A stretch of 64,000 bases of DNA from Kribbella sp. VKM Ac-2569 (GTDB lineage Bacteria > Actinomycetota > Actinomycetes > Propionibacteriales > Kribbellaceae), in contig NZ_SGXJ01000003.1 in the NCBI RefSeq assembly GCF_004216905.1, positions 620,001 through 684,000 on the forward strand, read 5' to 3'. Positions 49,604 through 58,177 of this stretch are shown here, piece after piece (position 1 is the first letter of the stretch; each line of letters starts with the position of its first letter). Made by a program: the position numbers and the translations under genes. A model generated the notes under the pieces. The model was not told the DNA's origin and ran no database searches. It worked only from the letters and a program-made list of their open reading frames with translations.

Positions 49604-50449
49604 TCACAACGCAATTTCGGCGACGGCCTCGGCGATCATGCGATGTCCTTGCTGCTCGAAGGATTCGTCTCCGACCTGGTGTGCCCACACGGCCGTGCTG
49701 ATTGCCTCCCGGAGCCGGGCGCGCTGCCAGGCGGCCGGTTCGCGCGGGTCCGAACCGTAGCCGGTGATGAACGCCGGCTCGAGGCTTGGCTCGGAGCGGA
49801 ACTGCTGCGCGGCCAGGCGTGCGAGATCGGTGTACGCCGGGCGCAGATCCGCGCGGCCGAAGTCGATGACGCGGACAGTGCCGTTGTCGACGAGCCAGTT
49901 GCGGGGCTGCCAGTCGCCATGGGTCGGCACGAGCGTCGCGGGCGATGTCGGCCAGGCCTCGATCGTTGCCCGGAGAAGGTCGGCGAGGTCGGGCGCGATC
50001 CGGTGCGGCGTGTCGAGTCCTGCGAGCGTGCGCTCGTTCTCACGCGACTCATAGTTGTCGTCCGGTACAGCGGATTGCCGGTGAAATGCCGCGAGCAGTT
50101 CGCCGGCCTGGTGATAGGTGTCCGAAGCCCATTCGTACGGCGTCCCTTGGATTAGCTCGCCGGGGAGGAAACGGGTCAGGAGGAGCTTGGCGTCCGCGTC
50201 TGCGTTGATCAGCTCGGCCGCTCTCCCCCGCGTGGTCCACGGCTGCAACCAGTTGCGGTGGGCACGGATTTCGCGGGCGAGGTGGTGGTCGGTGTGGTCG
50301 CCCGCCTTCGCGATGTAGCGCTCTCCGTGGTGCTCGAGTTCCAGGACGAGCGTGCCGATGAGGCCCCAGCTGTGGTCACGCACGATCGCCGCTGACGGTA
50401 GCCAGGTGTCGAGGAGCTGTTGCTGTCGCTCGGTGAGTCCCACGCGCAT
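49604..50449 (-). CDS. APH-family kinase
   Basis: The protein has 281 residues from ATG 50449. GTG 50443 is 7 nt after TACTCT and may be the real leaderless start, giving 279 residues. N-lobe strands include LVLELEHHGERYIAKAG. The catalytic loop is PTHGDWQPRNWLV and the metal Asp is in VRVIDFGRADLRP. The fold is complete and looks active. It is divergent from an aldo-keto reductase across an AT-rich gap. Confidence 0.9.
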   Translation of the reverse strand: MRVGLTERQQQLLDTWLPSAAIVRDHSWGLIGTLVLELEHHGERYIAKAGDHTDHHLAREIRAHRNWLQPWTTRGRAAELINADADAKLLLTRFLPGELIQGTPYEWASDTYHQAGELLAAFHRQSAVPDDNYESRENERTLAGLDTPHRIAPDLADLLRATIEAWPTSPATLVPTHGDWQPRNWLVDNGTVRVIDFGRADLRPAYTDLARLAAQQFRSEPSLEPAFITGYGSDPREPAAWQRARLREAISTAVWAHQVGDESFEQQGHRMIAEAVAEIAL

Positions 50450-50515
50450 GAGAGTAGCGCAAGAAATATGCGGGAAAAGCTGGACGAATTGCTTGGAAGG
50501 ATTTATCCTGGCCGA

Positions 50516-51448
50516 ATGCAGAATTCACAGGAGAATGCGTCCCTAACAATTAACTTATCATCGGGAATTGCGGAAAGCAAGTCCAGCGAATTCTGGTCGC
50601 TCGGAGAGGTGGCGGTTCGGCGGATCGGGTTCGGCGCGAAGCGGCTTGCGGGCGGCGACGGCGGCGGGGCCGACGTACAGGACCGGGCGATCGCGCTGCT
50701 GCGGCGAGTCGTCGAGCTCGGGGTGAATCACCTCGACACCGCGGCGTTCTACCCGAGTCACGGGCTGGCCGGCGGGACGCAGTTCGAGAGCCTGGGGTGG
50801 GCGAACGACGTGATCCGTCGCGCGCTGGCGCCGTACCCGGACGAGTTCGTGCTCGCGACGAAGGTCGGGCCGACCGAGCACGGGCTCGCGCGGCCGGACC
50901 AGTTGCGGGAACTCGTGGAGAGCGATCTCCGGGCTCTCGGAGTGGATTCGCTGGACCTCGTGTACCTGCGGCAGATGCGGCTGGAGTCGATTGCGGAGCA
51001 TTTCGGCGTGCTCGCCGAGCTGCAGGCGAAGGGCATGATCCGGCACCTGGGTATCTCGAACGTGCGGGTCGCGCATCTCCACGAGGCGCGCGAGATCGCG
51101 CCGGTGGTTGCGGTGCAGAACCGATACAGCGTGGGATTCGGGCGAGTGAACGACGAGATCCTGCAGTTGTGCGGTGAGTTGGGGATCGCGTTCATCCCGT
51201 TCTTCACACTCACCGCGGAGTCGCGGGAGGGCGGCGGGGTGCCTGACTCCGGGCCGGTTCAGGAAATCGCCGATCGCCACGGGGCGACGGTCGCGCAGGT
51301 GCGGTTGGCGTGGACGCTGAGCCGCGGCGATCACGTACTCGCGATCCCCGGCACCTCAAGCCAGCAGCACCTGGAAGAGAACCTCCGAGCCGCCGACCTC
51401 ACCCTCTCCCCCGACGACCTCGCGACCCTCAACTCCCTGGTGGACTGA
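50516..51448 (+). CDS. Aldo-keto reductase with unusual AT-rich 5' end
   Basis: The protein has 310 residues. The AKR barrel starts at about residue 28 (FWSLGEVAVRRIGFGAKRL); the catalytic Asp/Tyr/Lys/His set is partly visible in HLDTAAFYPS and LATKVG, while the usual catalytic His region reads YLRQMRL. C-terminal NADPH contacts are in IPGTSSQQHLEENL. The first 27 residues are Asn/Ser-rich and encoded by AT-richer DNA unlike the rest. The ATG at 50516 is preferred, but a start inside the homologous region is possible. A strong terminator follows. Confidence 0.85.
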   Translation: MQNSQENASLTINLSSGIAESKSSEFWSLGEVAVRRIGFGAKRLAGGDGGGADVQDRAIALLRRVVELGVNHLDTAAFYPSHGLAGGTQFESLGWANDVIRRALAPYPDEFVLATKVGPTEHGLARPDQLRELVESDLRALGVDSLDLVYLRQMRLESIAEHFGVLAELQAKGMIRHLGISNVRVAHLHEAREIAPVVAVQNRYSVGFGRVNDEILQLCGELGIAFIPFFTLTAESREGGGVPDSGPVQEIADRHGATVAQVRLAWTLSRGDHVLAIPGTSSQQHLEENLRAADLTLSPDDLATLNSLVD

Positions 51449-51455
51449 GCTGAGG

Positions 51456-51489
51456 CGTATGCGCCGGGGTGCACGCCCCGGCGCATACG
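51456..51489 (+). terminator. Hairpin terminator after the aldo-keto reductase
   Basis: A perfect 14-bp stem (51456-51469 with 51476-51489) has a TGCACG loop, 7 bp after the stop codon. No U-tract is present. The next gene starts 30 bp later on the same strand, so this hairpin separates two transcription units. Confidence 0.85.
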
Positions 51490-51519
51490 ATCGCAGCTTG
51501 CGACGGACGGGGTGCACGG

Positions 51520-52191
51520 ATGCTGAAGCGCGTGCTGTTCGACCTCGACGGCACGCTGGTCGACCAGCAATCGGCGGCCGCCGCGGCAGTCGTCGAGTGG
51601 GCCGCGGAGTACGACGTGACCGGACCGGAGGTCGCCGCGCGGTGGGCCGTCGTGTCGGAGAAGCACTACCGGCGCTACCAGCGCAGGGAGTTGACCTTCC
51701 CCGAGCAGCGGCGCCTGCGGGTACGGGAGTTCCTCGGGGTCGAAGCGAGCGATGCCGAGGCAGACGCGATGTTCGAGGGCTATGTACGGCGGTACGAGGA
51801 CGGCTGGACCGTCTTCGACGACGCGGTGCCGGGATTGCGAGCGGTCCGGGACGCAGGACTCGGCGTGGTGGTGCTGACGAACGGTAACGGGGATCACCAG
51901 CGGTTCAAGCTTGATCGGCTGGGCCTGGCGGACGAGATCGACGAACTGATCACCGGTGACACCCTGCCGATGGGCAAGCCCGATCCGCGAGCGTTCGCAC
52001 ACGCGCTGGAGCGCCTCAGTTCCACCGCCGACGACGTGGCGATGGTCGGCGACTCACTGGAGAACGACATTCGCGGCGCGCAAGCAGTCGGGATCCAGGC
52101 CGTGCTGATCGACCGGAACGACGCGCACGCGAGCATCGACGTACCGCGGGTGCGGGTGCTGACTCAGCTGCTGGACGTCGTCAGAAGGTGA
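51520..52191 (+). CDS. HAD-superfamily hydrolase (HAD IA)
   Basis: The protein has 223 residues from ATG 51520. Motif I is LFDLDGTLVDQQSAA, motif II VVVLTNGNGDHQ, motif III Lys in MGKPDPRAF, and motif IV VAMVGDSLENDIRGAQAVG. The helical cap lies around residues 20-85. It is likely a phosphoglycolate-phosphatase-like enzyme of unknown substrate. The 3' end overlaps the convergent isochorismatase-like gene by 11 bp. Confidence 0.92.
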   Translation: MLKRVLFDLDGTLVDQQSAAAAAVVEWAAEYDVTGPEVAARWAVVSEKHYRRYQRRELTFPEQRRLRVREFLGVEASDAEADAMFEGYVRRYEDGWTVFDDAVPGLRAVRDAGLGVVVLTNGNGDHQRFKLDRLGLADEIDELITGDTLPMGKPDPRAFAHALERLSSTADDVAMVGDSLENDIRGAQAVGIQAVLIDRNDAHASIDVPRVRVLTQLLDVVRR

Positions 52192-52729
52192 CCTCGTCGG
52201 TCTTCTGTACGGCGGCAGTCCGGCCCGGAGCCCGGTGGTACTGCCAGTAGAGGTTGGTGTGGGCGATCACCTTGTCGGGGGTGGGTGCGCCGTACTCGCT
52301 CAGGTCCTCGGTGGTGTGGGCGTCGGCGACCAGCGTCACGTCGTACCCGCGGACCATCGCGCCGTGGATCGTCGAGCGGATGCACTCGTCGGTCTGCGCG
52401 CCGCTGACGATCAGGTGGCCGATGCCGGTGCGGGCGAGGACGTCCTCCAGGTCGGTCGCCTCGAAGCTGTCGGCGTACGTCTTGTGGACGAGCGGCTCCG
52501 AGCCGTCCCGGGACAGTTCGGGCACGAGTTGCCACTGGTCGCTGTCCTTGACGAGGTTCTCGCTGGAGTGCTGGACCCAGACGACCGGGACTCCCCCGGC
52601 GCGAGCCTTGCCGACGAGCGTGCTGATGTTGGCGACGACGCGATCCCGCTCGTACGCCTCCCCGACGACACCGTTCTGGACGTCGACCACGAGCACGGCC
52701 GTGTGCGGCCGGTCGGACAGCGTGGACAT
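52181..52729 (-). CDS. Isochorismatase-family cysteine hydrolase
   Basis: The protein has 182 residues. The catalytic triad is visible: Asp in VLVVDVQNGV, Lys in VHKTYADSF and Cys in SGAQTDECIRST. Members hydrolyse nicotinamide, isochorismate, N-carbamoyl compounds or related amides; the binding residues do not single out one. GGAGGAG precedes the ATG. Confidence 0.92.
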   Translation of the reverse strand: MSTLSDRPHTAVLVVDVQNGVVGEAYERDRVVANISTLVGKARAGGVPVVWVQHSSENLVKDSDQWQLVPELSRDGSEPLVHKTYADSFEATDLEDVLARTGIGHLIVSGAQTDECIRSTIHGAMVRGYDVTLVADAHTTEDLSEYGAPTPDKVIAHTNLYWQYHRAPGRTAAVQKTDEVTF

Positions 52730-52791
52730 CTCGGCTCCTCCCTCTGAAAGCGTGTACGGCGAACGCTAGACCCGGCCGCCGACAGTTTTCG

Positions 52792-53094
52792 TCACGCCTT
52801 CGTCCAGCCCCGCAACCGCAGCCGCACGGTCGGTACGTCGCCGTCGTCGAGATCCTCGGCCCGCCGTACGGACGCCTTCACCGGCAGGATGTACCGCCCG
52901 TCCTTCGGGAACATCGACGTGTCCCAGACGCTCGCGCCGATCTCGGCGGTCACCGGGATCATCCCCCACCCGTACGTGACGAAGTTCGACTCCGCCTCGA
53001 AGTACGCGCTCTCCTCGTCCGGGACCGTGATGAAGTACCAGGGCGCCGGCCCCCGCCAGTACCAGATCTCCCCCGAGAACTCGATGTCGTTCAT
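52792..53094 (-). CDS. DUF1905-domain protein
   Basis: The protein has 100 residues. It has the DUF1905 pattern: EFSGEIWYWRGPAPWYFITV, GWGMIPVTAEIGASVWDTSMF, DGRYILPVKASVRRAEDL and C-terminal VRLRLRG. It is a small beta-barrel of unknown function. Its ATG overlaps the stop of the hydrolase gene (ATGA), so it is the last gene of the WYL-hydrolase-DUF1905 operon. Confidence 0.9.
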   Translation of the reverse strand: MNDIEFSGEIWYWRGPAPWYFITVPDEESAYFEAESNFVTYGWGMIPVTAEIGASVWDTSMFPKDGRYILPVKASVRRAEDLDDGDVPTVRLRLRGWTKA

Positions 53095-53792
53095 CGCGCT
53101 TCCAGCCACTCGTCCAGCACTCCCATGAACTCGTCGAGGTGTCCGTACCAAACGGAATGCCCCGCACCCGGCACCGACCGGACCCAGAATCCCATCTCTT
53201 CCAGCTCCCGCGCCCGCTCCGGCGACACATAACGACTCGGCTCGGCCCGAACCACCAGCGAAGGCACCGCAGGCCGCTCGACCGCATGCCCGACGTACGA
53301 GCGCTCGAGCGCAACCGCTGTCTCGACATCGAACCGAGCAGCCGCTTCCGCCTCGACCCGACAATCCTCAGCAGACCAACCGGGCCGGGTAGTCAATCGC
53401 TCCACAGTGCGCGCGGCGCGCGAGGTCGTGAAGCGCTCGCGCAGCTCCGCGGCCGGCGGTGGGTCCGTGGACGGGCCAGAGAGGGGGACGTCGACATACA
53501 CCGCCCGATCGGGCCGCAGCCGAGGCAGCGCGTGCGACAGCACGATCGCCCCGAGCGAATGACCGATGGCGAGCGCAGGCGGCGTATCAACATCAACGAG
53601 GACAGCGTCGACGAACAGCTCCATCGTCGCGTCAGGCGCCGGCCGCGCATCGCCGTGACCGGGCAGATCGACCGCGACCGCCCGGTACCCGCGGGCTGCC
53701 AGCGCCGGGCCGACCTCGTGGTACTGCGAGGCCGCGCCGAGCATGCCGTGGACGAGGAGTGCCACGCGGTCGCCGGATCCCCAGGTGAGCAT
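53091..53792 (-). CDS. Alpha/beta hydrolase
   Basis: The protein has 233 residues from ATG 53792. Oxyanion motif is VHGMLGAASQ, nucleophile elbow GHSLGA near residue 80, a likely Asp in the region VRAEPSRYVSP, and His in PGAGHSVWYG. It has no signal peptide. It is coupled by a 1-bp stop-start overlap to the WYL regulator upstream and by ATGA to the DUF1905 gene downstream. Confidence 0.9.
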   Translation of the reverse strand: MLTWGSGDRVALLVHGMLGAASQYHEVGPALAARGYRAVAVDLPGHGDARPAPDATMELFVDAVLVDVDTPPALAIGHSLGAIVLSHALPRLRPDRAVYVDVPLSGPSTDPPPAAELRERFTTSRAARTVERLTTRPGWSAEDCRVEAEAAARFDVETAVALERSYVGHAVERPAVPSLVVRAEPSRYVSPERARELEEMGFWVRSVPGAGHSVWYGHLDEFMGVLDEWLEAR

Positions 53793-54739
53793 CAGTCGGG
53801 CGTGCTCGCGGCGAGCAGGCGCTGACCGACGAGCTGGCAGGCGGCTTGGAGTTCGGGTCCGCCGATGATCCGGAACGGGGCGCGGATCTCGGACAGTTTG
53901 CCGGCGTACCAGTCGGGTTCGTCGGTGCTGGCCAGGAGCCGGGTGCGGTTCTCGTCGATGGGTTCCAGGCGGCCCATGCTGCGCGGGATCCAGCAGGCAG
54001 CGTCGTCGAGAGGTGCGTCGATCTCGACCTCGATCGGGTACCTCCAGCCCATCGCGAGGTGTTCCTCCACAGCGGCCAGCGGATCGAGATCGGCAGGCGG
54101 CGCGAACGAGGCCGGCTGCGCCTCGACCTTGGTGATCTTGTCGACGCGGAGCACGCGCCGAGCGTCCTTGCCGTGCGACCAGCACAGCAGGTACCAGCGA
54201 CCCCGGCGTACGACGACTGCCCACGGATCGACGTCCATCGGCCACTCGTCCTCGTGGCGGCGGTAGTGGATCGTCACGCGCCGGGAGTCTGCGCTGTGTG
54301 ACACGAGGGCGGCGGTGATCTCGGGATCAGGGGTCCGGGCCCCGGGATCGGGTCCGCGCGCAGGGACCCGGCGGATCGCGTCGGTCGATCGGGCGACGGC
54401 TTCGGGCAGCACCCGGACGATCTTCCCGAGCGCGTCCTCGACCGGATCCGCGGCGCCGCGCGGTCCTTCCAGCACCGCCATCACCAGGCCGAGCGCCTCG
54501 GTCGGGCTGAACATCAACGGCGGCAGCCGCAACCCCCGTCCGACCCGGTAGCCGCCGTACGGCCCGCGGACCGACTCGATCGGGATGTCGGCCTCGCGCA
54601 GGATCGCGACGTACCGGCGGGCCGCGCGCTCGGAGACCCCGAGCTTGTCCCCCAGTTGTTCCGCGGTGATGCCGGGACTGTTCTGGATCAGCTCCAGGAC
54701 CATCAGGGTCCGCGCCGTCGGGCTCACGTCGTACGCCAT
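53792..54739 (-). CDS. WYL-domain HTH transcriptional regulator
   Basis: The protein has 315 residues. An N-terminal winged HTH (about 8-60: TARTLMVLELIQNSPGITAEQL, VSERAARRYVAILREADI) precedes a WYL domain with RRGRWYLLCWSHG near residue 180, and a C-terminal WCX-like extension. WYL proteins bind nucleic-acid or other ligands. It is divergent from a second WYL regulator and heads a three-gene operon. Confidence 0.93.
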   Translation of the reverse strand: MAYDVSPTARTLMVLELIQNSPGITAEQLGDKLGVSERAARRYVAILREADIPIESVRGPYGGYRVGRGLRLPPLMFSPTEALGLVMAVLEGPRGAADPVEDALGKIVRVLPEAVARSTDAIRRVPARGPDPGARTPDPEITAALVSHSADSRRVTIHYRRHEDEWPMDVDPWAVVVRRGRWYLLCWSHGKDARRVLRVDKITKVEAQPASFAPPADLDPLAAVEEHLAMGWRYPIEVEIDAPLDDAACWIPRSMGRLEPIDENRTRLLASTDEPDWYAGKLSEIRAPFRIIGGPELQAACQLVGQRLLAASTPD

Positions 54740-54748
54740 CAGTCACCA

Positions 54749-54811
54749 TTCCGGAAGAAGGCCGTCCGGAACTGAGCGTAGCCCGTTTTAACTGCTCAGA
54801 CGGTGAGCGGT
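54749..54811. promoter_or_regulatory. Two candidate operators between divergent WYL genes
   Basis: TTCCGGA (54749-54755) and TCCGGAA (54765-54771) form a perfect 7-bp dyad with a 9-bp spacer. AACTGCTCA (54790-54798) and TGAGCGGTT (54804-54812) form a second dyad with one mismatched pair. The first is near the minus-strand start, the second near the plus-strand start. Confidence 0.5.
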
Positions 54812-54832
54812 TTGTCTGCGACGATCGGGGTC

Positions 54833-55792
54833 ATGCGGGCGGATCGGTTGGTGGCGGTGCTGTTGCTGATGCAGGCCCGGGGCCGGGTGACCGCGGCCGA
54901 CGTCGCGGCGGAGCTGGAGATCTCGGTGGCGACCGCGCGCCGGGACCTGGAGGCGTTGTCGACGGCCGGCATCCCGGTCTATCCACAGCCGGGGCGGAAC
55001 GGCGGCTGGCAGTTGGTCGGCGGTGCCCGGACCGATCTGAGTGGGCTGACAGCGACCGAGGCGCAGGCGTTGTTCCTGCTCGTGGGACCCGCGGCGTCGA
55101 TCGCTCCCGACGCGAAGGCGGCCCTGCGCAAGCTCGTGCGGGCGCTGCCGGACACCTTCCGCGAGCACGCACAGGCGGCGGCCGAGGCAGTGGTGATCGA
55201 CCCGGCCCGCTGGGGTGAGCACGTGAAGGAACGGCCAGAGCTGGTACGTCGCCTGCAGGACGCCGTCGTACGCCGGGAACGGGTCCGATTGGCCTACTCG
55301 GGACGCGGCCGGGATACGGCGGAGCGAGTGGTGGATCCGCTCGGTCTCGTGGACAAGGACGACGTCTGGTACCTGATCGCGTGGACGGAGAAGGGCCAGC
55401 GGACGTTCCGCATCGATCGGGTGGTCGACACCGAAACGACCGGCGAAACCTTCGAGCGGCCGGACGGGTTCGACCTCTCGTCGGCGTGGGCCGAGATCGT
55501 GGAACGGATGGAGGAACGACGATCGGGGCTGACGGCAACTGTCCTGATGGACGAGCGGTTCGTGTGGGTCATGCAGGACCGGCTCGGCCGCAACTGTGAG
55601 GTCGACGGGACCGACGGTGACCGGGTGCGGCTCAAGGTCACCGCGCCCACTCCGCTGATGATCGCGCAGCACCTGGCCGGCTGGGGCGGATCGATCGAGG
55701 TGGTGGATCCGCCGTCGGTGCAGGCGGAGCTGGCGCGTCTTGGCCGGGAATTGACGCGTCGCTATGCCGCAGTGGACCACTGGGATGAGTAA
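54833..55792 (+). CDS. WYL-domain HTH transcriptional regulator
   Basis: The protein has 319 residues from ATG 54833. HTH DeoR-like N-terminus RLVAVLLLMQARGRVTAADVA and TARRDLEALSTAGIPV; a WYL domain with DDVWYLIAWTEKGQRTFRID near 190; C-terminal WCX region from about 235. It is divergent from the other WYL gene. It is 6 bp upstream of the Gln/Pro-rich membrane protein, which may be cotranscribed. Confidence 0.93.
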   Translation: MRADRLVAVLLLMQARGRVTAADVAAELEISVATARRDLEALSTAGIPVYPQPGRNGGWQLVGGARTDLSGLTATEAQALFLLVGPAASIAPDAKAALRKLVRALPDTFREHAQAAAEAVVIDPARWGEHVKERPELVRRLQDAVVRRERVRLAYSGRGRDTAERVVDPLGLVDKDDVWYLIAWTEKGQRTFRIDRVVDTETTGETFERPDGFDLSSAWAEIVERMEERRSGLTATVLMDERFVWVMQDRLGRNCEVDGTDGDRVRLKVTAPTPLMIAQHLAGWGGSIEVVDPPSVQAELARLGRELTRRYAAVDHWDE

Positions 55793-55798
55793 GGTGCC

Positions 55799-56776
55799 AT
55801 GGTTCAAAGTGTCCCGACACCGCCCCTCGATCAGCCTCAGGATCCATTCGTGACCACATCCCCTCCCCAGCCGCCGCAGGGCCCGTACTCAGGTCAGCCG
55901 GCCGGCTACGGTCCGCCACAGCAGCAGCAATTCCCCCAGTACAGCCAGCCGGGCCAGCAGCCGGGTCAGCCCGGTGAGCAGCAGTACGCCGGTCAGCCCG
56001 GCGGCCAGCAGTACCAGCAGCCGTACGGCGGTCAGCAGGCCGGCCAGACGTACCCGCAGGACGGCGGCCAGCAGTACCCGCCGCAGGGCCAGTACCCGGA
56101 CCAGCAGTACCAAGGCCAGCAGCAGTACCAGCAGGGCCAGTCGTACCCCCAGCAGGGCCACGCGCCGCAGGGCCAGATGGCGTGCCGCTTCTGCGGCGGC
56201 TACCCGGCGGCCGAGGCCACCGTGCGCGGCCACCAGGGCCTGATCATCATCATGCGGTTCCTGAAGCTGCAGGGCCCGTTCTGCCGGACCTGCGGGATCG
56301 CGTCGGTTCGCGACATGACCGCGAAGAGCCTCTGGCAGGGCTGGTGGGGTATCGGTTCGTCGATCATCAACCCGATCACGATGCTGCTGAACATCGGCCC
56401 GATGCAGAAGTTCAAGGGCCTCCCGGAGCCGACGCCGGGCCAGGGCCGCCCGATGGACCCGGGCAAACCGCTGTTCCAGCGGCCGGCGATCCTCGGTCTG
56501 CTGCTGCCGATCGCGCTGATCGCGGCGATCGTGGTCGTCAACCTGAACTCGACTGAGTCGAAGGCCAAGATCGGTGCCTGTGTCGTCAACCAGGGCACGT
56601 CGGCCAACCCGGACGTGAAGGTCGTCGACTGCACGTCCTCGGAGGCCGAGTACAAGATCGTCGACAAGATCGACGACTCGACCGACGACAGCCAGTGCGG
56701 CGAGAACGCCGAGGCATCGTACGTCTACCGGAGCGGCTCGACGAAGTACACGCTCTGCCTGACCCCGGTGAAGTAG
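55799..56776 (+). CDS. Gln/Pro/Gly/Tyr-rich membrane protein with zinc ribbon and LppU-like C-terminus
   Basis: The protein has 325 residues. About residues 12-122 are low-complexity repeats of the GQQYxQ/QPG type. A zinc ribbon follows, CRFCGG (near 126) and CRTCG (near 161). A hydrophobic LLLPIALIAAIVVVNL helix lies near 240. The last 75 residues, with three Cys and the pattern GACVVNQG and VVDCTSSEAEYKIV, resemble LppU/SCO3897-type extracytoplasmic domains. The likely topology is cytoplasmic disordered tail plus zinc ribbon, one helix, and an outside domain. Function unknown. Confidence 0.8.
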   Translation: MVQSVPTPPLDQPQDPFVTTSPPQPPQGPYSGQPAGYGPPQQQQFPQYSQPGQQPGQPGEQQYAGQPGGQQYQQPYGGQQAGQTYPQDGGQQYPPQGQYPDQQYQGQQQYQQGQSYPQQGHAPQGQMACRFCGGYPAAEATVRGHQGLIIIMRFLKLQGPFCRTCGIASVRDMTAKSLWQGWWGIGSSIINPITMLLNIGPMQKFKGLPEPTPGQGRPMDPGKPLFQRPAILGLLLPIALIAAIVVVNLNSTESKAKIGACVVNQGTSANPDVKVVDCTSSEAEYKIVDKIDDSTDDSQCGENAEASYVYRSGSTKYTLCLTPVK

Positions 56777-56782
56777 CGAGTG

Positions 56783-56808
56783 CGGGGGTCCCGGCGACGG
56801 GACCCCCG
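56783..56808 (+). terminator. Hairpin terminator between convergent genes
   Basis: A perfect 11-bp stem (56783-56793 with 56798-56808) closes a GCGA tetraloop. It lies 6 bp after the stop of the zinc-ribbon protein and 2 bp before the stop of the convergent deaminase, so it can terminate both. Confidence 0.85.
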
Positions 56809-56810
56809 GC

Positions 56811-57236
56811 TCAGCTGTAGTACCCGTCCACCGGCACGCGCGCCTCGTCGTACAGCGCCGGGCCTTCCAGCGGTACTTCGGGGAAGCCGCCCGTCGACTT
56901 GAGTCCGTCGAGCTGCTCACCCGACAGCGCGAACACGACCTTGCCGAGACCGGACCGCGCGAGCGCTCCCGAGCACATCCCGCACGGCTGGCAGCTCGTG
57001 TACATGGTCGTGCCGGCCGCGACCTCGGGCGACAGTTGCTGAGCCGCCCACACTGCGAGCTTCAGCTCCGGGTGGAAGCTGATGTTCCCTTCGGTGAGCG
57101 TCGTGTTCCGCTCCTCGATCAGCACGGTGCCGTCAGGGCCGACCAGCAGCGAGCCGAACGGCGGGTTCCCGTCCTTCCGTGCCTCCGCGGCGAGTGCGAT
57201 CGCACGGCGCAGGAATCCTTCTGCCTCAGGTGTCAC
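56811..57236 (-). CDS. Nucleoside/CMP deaminase-family protein
   Basis: The protein has 141 residues. The zinc-binding set is HPELKLAV (the HxE motif with Pro in place of the usual Ala) and CQPCGMCSGAL. Catalytic Glu is in place. The fold matches guanine- or tRNA-adenosine-deaminase-like enzymes, with a short C-terminus ending VPVDGYYS. It is coupled to the LLM oxidoreductase by an ATGA overlap, so a joint catabolic role is possible. Confidence 0.9.
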   Translation of the reverse strand: MTPEAEGFLRRAIALAAEARKDGNPPFGSLLVGPDGTVLIEERNTTLTEGNISFHPELKLAVWAAQQLSPEVAAGTTMYTSCQPCGMCSGALARSGLGKVVFALSGEQLDGLKSTGGFPEVPLEGPALYDEARVPVDGYYS

Positions 57237-58084
57237 GTCGTCTCCAGTCCACTTCGGTGCGCGGCGATCGTCGCCAGCGCCTGCCAGGCCGCCTCGGGCC
57301 GTTCGGTTTCGTCCGGGTCGCCGACGAACGGATCGAGTACGACGCTCTGCGCGCCGAGCTCCCGCAGTACGGCGAGATCCTGCATCACCTGCTCGATCGA
57401 GCCCTCCCCCGCCACCCGATCATCGTCGCTCAGCGGCTCGTCCGTCAGCCGGAGCAGGATCCGCGGCGCGAACCCCGGCACCGGCCGGTTCTCCGACGCT
57501 GCGACCGTCCGCAGGCGATCCAGCCCGTCCCGCAGCTGCTCGATCGTCTGCCGCAGCGGATGCCACGCGTCGCCGTACCGGACGGTCCGCCGCAATCCCG
57601 CCGTACTCGAACCGCCGACCCAGATCGGGATCGCTCCGTTGCCGTAGTCCGCCGTATCGGCCCACGCGCGCCGCACCTCGGCGAGCACCTCGTCCGTACG
57701 CCGACCGCGGTGCGCATGTTCCGCGCCGAGCGCCTCGAACTCCTGCCGCGCCCAGCCGACCCCGACGCCGAGCACGAGGCGGCCGCCGCTCAACGCGTTG
57801 AGGTTGGCCGCCATCCTTGCTACGAGCAACGGATGCCGGTACGGCGCGATCAGCACCGTCGTGCCGAGCCGGACCCGCTCGGTGATCCCGGCCAGCCAAC
57901 TCAGCGTCGTGAACGGCTCGTAGAACGGCGCGGGGTACTGCTCCGCGACGTCCGGTGTGATCACCATATGGTCCGACACCATCAGCAGGTCGTACCTGAG
58001 TCCCTCGACGACGCGCGCCCAGTCCCGCAGCCGCGCCGGATTCGTCCCCGGGCCGAAGTTCGGCACGTTCACTCCAAGTTCCAC
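57233..58084 (-). CDS. LLM-class F420/flavin-dependent oxidoreductase
   Basis: The protein has 283 residues. The luciferase-like barrel begins MELGVNVPNFGP, with LLMVSDHMVIT, VRLGTTVLIAPYRHPLLVAR, the cofactor-binding RLVLGVGVGWARQEFEALG and IPIWVGGSSTAGLRR. GVGVGW is typical of F420-dependent members. The GTG start lies 6 nt after TAGCCT (leaderless). Confidence 0.92.
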   Translation of the reverse strand: MELGVNVPNFGPGTNPARLRDWARVVEGLRYDLLMVSDHMVITPDVAEQYPAPFYEPFTTLSWLAGITERVRLGTTVLIAPYRHPLLVARMAANLNALSGGRLVLGVGVGWARQEFEALGAEHAHRGRRTDEVLAEVRRAWADTADYGNGAIPIWVGGSSTAGLRRTVRYGDAWHPLRQTIEQLRDGLDRLRTVAASENRPVPGFAPRILLRLTDEPLSDDDRVAGEGSIEQVMQDLAVLRELGAQSVVLDPFVGDPDETERPEAAWQALATIAAHRSGLETT

Positions 58085-58177
58085 GCCTTCAGGCTATCCA
58101 GGCGCCGACCTGGTTCTGAAGAGAGTCCTCCCGGCGTACGTCGTCTTGAGCCGGGAAATCGCCGGTAGATTATGCGT

